From contig NZ_JAUSZN010000001.1 of NCBI RefSeq assembly GCF_030817595.1, forward strand, positions 690,001 to 754,000: a DNA stretch of 64,000 nt, in the 5' to 3' direction. The notes beneath the pieces are model-generated. The model was not told the origin of the DNA. It did not search any database and was given only the letters and a program-made list of their open reading frames with translations. The stretch's first letter is position 1; every line of letters begins with the position of its first letter. This document shows positions 59,767-64,000 of this stretch, piece after piece. A program made the translations under genes and the position numbers. Source of the stretch: Neobacillus niacini. Lineage in GTDB: Bacteria > Bacillota > Bacilli > Bacillales > Cytobacillaceae.

Positions 59767-60603
59767 TTAAGGCAGCAATCCTGCTATTCCTAATAATGAT
59801 AAAACAATTTCAAAAAGAATGAGAATCACAATAATCCATTCCACGAACAATCCGCGAATCGAATGACTAATAGTCGAAAAACCATCCATTATGTTATAGA
59901 GTATTTCGGTTTTACTTTTCAAAATCTTATAACGATCATTTAATTCGAAAAACTCGAGCATACGATCATAAAATTCACCGGCAGAACTGCTTGTCCAAGT
60001 GATGTCTGGCTTATCGAGAATCATGATATATGCAAGGGTATTATACTCATGACGGATAATTTTTGCTGTTGTCCTTGCTAGTTCCTTATTTCCGATTCGC
60101 AGCTTACCTTTCTCTAAACGGTCAATCATCGTTTCGAGCTTATCATTAATTTGCCCCAGCTGTTCCTCTGTTTTTTCCAAAGCAACAGACTTTGCTAGTA
60201 CAGTAGAAATTAATTCAGGATAGTAATCCTCATATTCAGGAACGACCACATATTCATCTGTTAACTCAATGCTTTCGGTATCTTTTATATGCAAGCTGTA
60301 ATCATCGCTGTATCGGTCTGCGTTTTTAACCTCAATGTCTGGCTCGAAGGAGTGGAGGTAGTTCAATAAAGCAGTTATCTCATTTGGAGTTGTGTGATTA
60401 ATGAAGACAATGCTGCCGAAGGAAAATACTAGAACCATTTGTGAATCGTCCACATCTTTATAGAGGATTGATTTTAATATTTCACCCCTTAAAATTAATG
60501 GCTCCTCCCAGGTGAATTTCTTTGGTATTCCGCAATGAACGGCGATTTTGTTCAGATCAATTTCATTGGTTATGGCAAAAGCTTTAAAGGATAAATCTCT
60601 CAT
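59767..60603 (-). CDS. RMD1/DUF155 family protein
   Basis: A 278-aa protein: N-terminal DUF155 domain with VLVFSFGSIVFINHT (about residues 57-71), DEYVVVPEYEDYYPELISTV-LAKSVALEKTEEQL, a coiled-coil (LGQINDKLETMIDRLEKGKL) and the family ending FYDRMLEFFELNDRYKILKS, then a C-terminal membrane helix. The family is best known from yeast mitochondrial Rmd proteins; bacterial members are uncharacterised. Start taken at ATG 60603; GTG codons 3-9 nt upstream are possible. Confidence 0.8.
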   Translation of the reverse strand: MRDLSFKAFAITNEIDLNKIAVHCGIPKKFTWEEPLILRGEILKSILYKDVDDSQMVLVFSFGSIVFINHTTPNEITALLNYLHSFEPDIEVKNADRYSDDYSLHIKDTESIELTDEYVVVPEYEDYYPELISTVLAKSVALEKTEEQLGQINDKLETMIDRLEKGKLRIGNKELARTTAKIIRHEYNTLAYIMILDKPDITWTSSSAGEFYDRMLEFFELNDRYKILKSKTEILYNIMDGFSTISHSIRGLFVEWIIVILILFEIVLSLLGIAGLLP

Positions 60604-60749
60604 CTTCACCACTCATCTCAGTTTTTTTTACTTATCTATATTAGTATATGAACCGTTTAGGTAAAATAATGAAGGATAAATGGAAAGGATCGAGAATTAA
60701 TTATGATGTACTAGGAATAAAGCCTGAAAAAAAACGGAGGAGAGATACC

Positions 60750-61205
60750 ATGACTGAAAATTCATTTGTTTACGTTACATACATAGCAACTACACCTGAA
60801 AAGCTTTGGGAAGCTTTAACGAGCAGCGAGTATACTGAACAATACTTCTTTGGAACCAGTATTCAATCAGATTGGCAGGAAGGGAGTGAACTTACCTATT
60901 CTCGCAATGGGCAGGTTTCCGATTATGGAAAAATCCTAAAGATTGAACATAATCGTGTACTATCCTTTACCTGGACTTATGTTGGAGATGGTGTCGAAGG
61001 GAAACTGCCTTCACGTGTGACTTTTGAATTAAAACCGCTGAAGGGAACCGTAAAACTAACACTGAGACATGAAGATCTCCAGCCTGGTGATTTAGTCGAT
61101 CGAGATGATACCTTTGAAGGATTGAACAACGGCTGGCCAGCGATAATAAGCAATTTGAAAAGTCTTTTAGAAACCGGAATAACTTTACCTGCTGTAACAA
61201 TCTAA
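60750..61205 (+). CDS. SRPBCC/AHSA1-domain protein
   Basis: A 151-aa protein with the AHSA1/CalC-type fold: FVYVTYIATTPEKLWEALTS at the start, WQEGSELTYS, LSFTWTY, RVTFELKPLKGTVKLTLRHE, and WPAIISNLKSLLETG at the end. These bind hydrophobic ligands or act as co-chaperone-like domains. ATG 60750 has CGGAGGAGAG upstream; the open frame extends further 5' without an SD. Confidence 0.88.
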   Translation: MTENSFVYVTYIATTPEKLWEALTSSEYTEQYFFGTSIQSDWQEGSELTYSRNGQVSDYGKILKIEHNRVLSFTWTYVGDGVEGKLPSRVTFELKPLKGTVKLTLRHEDLQPGDLVDRDDTFEGLNNGWPAIISNLKSLLETGITLPAVTI

Positions 61206-61323
61206 AGATATCTTAGTAAATATTCTAATGAAAAAAAGTAAGTTTTATCCATTACATTTGAAAAAAGGATTGTAATACTTTCTCCTTTATGATGCATACT
61301 AAAAATAAAAAGGAGAGATACGT

Positions 61324-61458
61324 ATGGCCAACGAAAAGGACTATGTAGCTGCAGATTTATCGTCAAATTTAGTAAGTGAAATCAAATCACTAGAAGAAAA
61401 ATTAAGTGAACAAGCAAATAAAGAAGTTGTGGTTATTGCTTACGAAAAAGACAAATAA
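61324..61458 (+). CDS. Small hypothetical protein (44 aa)
   Basis: MANEKDYVAADLSSNLVSEI, then KSLEEKLSEQANKEVVVIAY and EKDK. A soluble, helix-rich small protein with AAGGAGAG before the ATG and a terminator after it. It resembles small proteins seen in many Bacillus genomes, but I cannot name it. Confidence 0.65.
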   Translation: MANEKDYVAADLSSNLVSEIKSLEEKLSEQANKEVVVIAYEKDK

Positions 61459-61461
61459 AAA

Positions 61462-61494
61462 AGCAAAAAGAGCCGTTATAGACGGCTCTTACCT
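61462..61494. terminator. Bidirectional intrinsic terminator
   Basis: AAGAGCCGT-TATAG-ACGGCTCTT; strong T run on the minus strand for the hydrolase gene, weaker on the plus. Confidence 0.8.
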
Positions 61495-62202
61495 TTATTT
61501 TGCAAATACATGATTTCCAACTGTCTTTACAACTTCGCGAGTGGTAATCCAAGAATCAGTTGCAATTTCTGGATTATAAAAATATATACAATCATTTAAA
61601 CGATCTTGTCGTGTTAAGGCTTCTTCAACTGCGCGAATTGATTCATCTGATGCAGGTTTATTTATCTCACCATTTTGTACGGGTGAAAAGGCATATGCAT
61701 CTCCAACTACTTCATTAATAACACCTGTTACTGTATCTGGAAATTCAGGAGAATCCACTCGGTTTAAAACAACTGTTGCAACCGCAACTTTTCCTTCATA
61801 TGATTCGCCTTTTGCTTCTGCTTCTACTAATCTCGCAAATAAGTCTTTCTCTTGAGTTGAAATAGTAACCGCAGGTGTAACTGGAGCTGGTTCTGGAGTT
61901 ACCATTTCCGGTTCAGCTGTTTCTGGCTCTGATGTAGCAGGTTCTTCAACCTTCGTTTCGGCAGATTGCTCTACTGCTGGTTCAGGTTTATTTAGAATGA
62001 TTTCCTTTTGGTCATCATTTTGGTTATTTTCTTGATTCAGTTCATTCATGATTGGACCATAGGCTTGTCCAATATCCACTAGACTTTCTACATTTACAAC
62101 TTCATATTGAGTTATCGCTTCAACTGTCGAGTTGTGTATCCCGATAAATGCAAATGTAGCTACACAAGCTACCGCAACTTTTTTAAAATAAGTGTTTTTC
62201 AT
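61495..62202 (-). CDS. SleB-like cell wall hydrolase, secreted
   Basis: A 235-aa protein with signal peptide (about residues 1-28), a Pro/Glu/Thr-rich linker (about 60-110) and a C-terminal Hydrolase_2 domain: LFARLVEAEAKGESYEGKVA, VATVVLNRVDSPEFPDTVTG, FSPVQNGEINKPAS, IYFYNPEIATDSWI. The catalytic Glu is in the VEAEAKGE segment. Same family as the spore cortex-lytic enzyme SleB and CwlJ; the vegetative-type linker leaves the stage open. ATG 62202 with AGGAGG upstream. Confidence 0.88.
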   Translation of the reverse strand: MKNTYFKKVAVACVATFAFIGIHNSTVEAITQYEVVNVESLVDIGQAYGPIMNELNQENNQNDDQKEIILNKPEPAVEQSAETKVEEPATSEPETAEPEMVTPEPAPVTPAVTISTQEKDLFARLVEAEAKGESYEGKVAVATVVLNRVDSPEFPDTVTGVINEVVGDAYAFSPVQNGEINKPASDESIRAVEEALTRQDRLNDCIYFYNPEIATDSWITTREVVKTVGNHVFAK

Positions 62203-62508
62203 GTGTGCTACCTCCTGATGTTTTGTATGATATAACACTAACATGGGGAGGCAGACGATATACAGAACGATAAGGTTACATTTCTTTATGGTTTGATGAA
62301 CAACATTACAGCAACGATGGAAATATGACATTATGCCTATAATCCTGTCATAATCCAACCATTTTTACGGTATAGAGGAATATTTTGCATGTAAAATGTA
62401 GGGCGTGGAAATTATTTCTGAAATCTAATATTTCGGAAATGAAAATAAATGGTGATTATGCTACTATTACAATATTAAAATTATCAATCATATTGGAGAT
62501 GGATTTGC

Positions 62509-63708
62509 GTGCTTATTTGGAAGCGTAATTTGTGGGTACTATGGGTAGGGGTTTTCTTCGTATCAGCAAGTTTTTCCATGGTTATCCCGTTTTTGCCTAT
62601 TTTCCTGCTTCAAATTGGTGTGCATGATCACACGGAAGTTTGGGCTGGTTTGTTATTTAGTGCAGCGTTTTTTGCTGGAGCGATTGCTTCACCATTTTGG
62701 GGCAGGGTCGCCGATAAATATGGAAGAAAGCCTTTGTTAATCCGGGCAGGGTTTGCACTGTTTCTCGTCTATACATTAACTGCCTTTGTTACAAATCCCT
62801 ATCAGTTGTTAGGATTGCGAATAATGCAAGGTTTGTTGAGTGGGTTCATCCCAGGTTCAATCGCATTAGTCGGTACCAACACACCAAGCAATAAAGTAGG
62901 GTACGCTCTTTCGATGATTTCCTCTGCTTCGGCTTCAGGGGGTATTGTTGGACCGCTCTTGGGCGGGGGGATTGCTTCATTAGTAGGGAATCGCGTGGCA
63001 TTTGGAAGTGCTGGAATGTTCTCGCTCATTTCGACATTACTCGTAATATTTTTCGTAACGGAGGAAAATTTCACTCCGAGTAAGGAGAAAGGTTCTATTC
63101 GAAATGATTTTAAATTGGCACTTTCAAACCGTTCTTTGATGATGGTTCTCGGATTAACCAGCCTTACATCTGCTTCTATCATGACAATTGAACCAGTTCT
63201 TCCATTATATATAGTAGAGCTTGGAGGTTCTTCCCAGCATGCATCGTTACTAGCGGGTATTGTTTTTTCTCTTCCTGGTATTGCAAGTGTCATTTTTGCC
63301 CCTATGTGGGGGAAATGGGCGGACAAAGTTGGTTTCCAAAAAATTCTATTTATTGGATTAATGGGTGGAGGAATCGGAACCATCGCCCAAATTGTTTTCA
63401 GTAATATTTGGGGATTCTCGATTACTCGGTTTATTTTCGGTGTCTTTTTCTGTGCCGTTTTCCCGGCATTAAATGGACTAGTAGTAAGGTCGACACAAAG
63501 CGATTTCCGTGGGCGAGCTTTTGGTTTACACCAAACCTCTAATCAAATTGGCGGAATGATTGGCCCAATTATAGGAGGGATTCTTGGAGGCATTTTCCCT
63601 GTATATACTGTGTTTGTCGTAACAGGTATCTTACTTCTAGCCGCTACCGGTATGACTTATTGGCACTCCAAAGACTTAAATCGTGAACTTAAAACAAAAA
63701 CTACATGA
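62509..63708 (+). CDS. MFS drug-efflux-type transporter
   Basis: A 399-aa transporter with twelve helices, motif A FWGRVADKYGRKPLL (about residues 64-78) and the repeat MWGKWADKVGFQKIL (about 266-280), plus GPLLGGG in helix 5 (motif C-like, drug:H+ antiporter group). Likely multidrug export; the substrate is not predictable. GTG start with GGAG 10 nt upstream. Confidence 0.88.
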   Translation: MLIWKRNLWVLWVGVFFVSASFSMVIPFLPIFLLQIGVHDHTEVWAGLLFSAAFFAGAIASPFWGRVADKYGRKPLLIRAGFALFLVYTLTAFVTNPYQLLGLRIMQGLLSGFIPGSIALVGTNTPSNKVGYALSMISSASASGGIVGPLLGGGIASLVGNRVAFGSAGMFSLISTLLVIFFVTEENFTPSKEKGSIRNDFKLALSNRSLMMVLGLTSLTSASIMTIEPVLPLYIVELGGSSQHASLLAGIVFSLPGIASVIFAPMWGKWADKVGFQKILFIGLMGGGIGTIAQIVFSNIWGFSITRFIFGVFFCAVFPALNGLVVRSTQSDFRGRAFGLHQTSNQIGGMIGPIIGGILGGIFPVYTVFVVTGILLLAATGMTYWHSKDLNRELKTKTT

Positions 63709-63712
63709 AATA

Positions 63713-64000
63713 TTAAAAAGGATATAAATAATATGTAATAATGCCAACAATAATTCCAGTTACCGCCCCAAAAAAGACCTCTGTTGGTTGATGACCTAAT
63801 AATTCTTTTAGTTTTTCTCTAGACTCTGGTTTCTTTAAATTGGGGTCTTTTAGCGTTTCAATCAAGCTGTTAAAATCAGCTAAAAGCGTGTTCAGTATTT
63901 CTGCATGATAACCTGCATGCCTGCGAACTCCCATCGCATCGTGCATAACAATCGCAGCGACTACAACGCAAATAGCGAACTCATTTGATTGGAACCCGGT
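63713..64000 (-). CDS. yuiD: YuiD-like divergent PAP2-family protein (partial)
   Basis: The C-terminal 95 codons of a membrane protein that runs off the window end. The frame reads TGFQSNEFAICVVVAAIVMH, DAMGVRRHAGYHAEILNTLL, KLKELLGHQPTEVFFGAVTG and a final membrane helix, matching the acid-phosphatase/vanadium-type divergent PAP2 family (YuiD, about 155 aa). The D-x-x-GVRRHAG and LGHxPxEV motifs are intact. Confidence 0.87.
   Translation of the reverse strand, partial: TGFQSNEFAICVVVAAIVMHDAMGVRRHAGYHAEILNTLLADFNSLIETLKDPNLKKPESREKLKELLGHQPTEVFFGAVTGIIVGIITYYLYPF

Overview
The window is about 64 kb of low-GC DNA from a spore-forming member of the Bacillaceae (Bacillus sensu lato). This rests on purine-rich Gram-positive ribosome binding sites with many TTG/GTG starts, a Sda-like sporulation checkpoint protein, a SinI-type anti-repressor, a SleB-type cell-wall hydrolase, two spore-surface proteins behind SigK-like promoters, and close relatives of Bacillus YcgQ/YcgR, YunC, ZagA/YciC, YkvA, YuiD and Prp. 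No rRNA, tRNA or CRISPR was seen.

Layout. (1) 0-6.6 kb is a metal-homeostasis block: two convergent copies of the ycgR-ycgQ permease pair, a ZnuA-type zinc-binding lipoprotein, a cysteine-poor L33 ribosomal protein and a ZagA-type COG0523 GTPase. The last three each have a Zur-box-like palindrome upstream. (2) 6.7-41.1 kb is an accessory region dominated by a dispersed imperfectly palindromic element of about 80-110 bp. More than twenty copies or half-copies were found, all in the same orientation. They separate mostly single-gene plus-strand units: small membrane proteins, acetyltransferases, a methyltransferase, DUF5412, DUF1569, DUF3221 and YkvA proteins, and a P-loop kinase. A tyrosine recombinase broken by one frameshift lies inside the array on the opposite strand, and a group II intron has inserted in the right arm of one element. 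The layout recalls an integron cassette array but uses different sites and a non-IntI recombinase. Nested in the region are a c-di-GMP-I riboswitch driving a 39-aa SinI-like peptide, a glycosyltransferase plus collagen-like spore-surface gene pair, a MarR-controlled cystathionine lyase/permease/AhpD/RidA operon, an ECF sigma/anti-sigma pair, and (27.6-34 kb, element-free) a decaying flavin-monooxygenase cluster with HxlR and MarR regulators.

(3) 41.5-64 kb looks like ordinary chromosome: a two-gene 2-oxoacid:ferredoxin oxidoreductase, a ParB-like protein, a sulfite-oxidase-like molybdoenzyme, a YeiL-like Crp/Fnr regulator between two half-size DMT transporters, a HAD nucleotidase, DedA, a VanR/VanS/VanY-like set without vanHAX, TerC, VOC and P-loop proteins, an MpsC/DUF2294 protein, Sda, two GNATs, DUF1801, an RMD1/DUF155 protein, an AHSA1 protein, SleB-like hydrolase, an MFS exporter and a partial YuiD.

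Several genes are broken: the recombinase, a luciferase-like monooxygenase and an exosporium-type protein by single frameshifts; YfcC-, NfrA-, Prp-, HxlR-, GNAT- and phage-replisome-like genes by truncation or deletion. All assignments are by reading the sequence and recalling family motifs; no database search or folding program was run.
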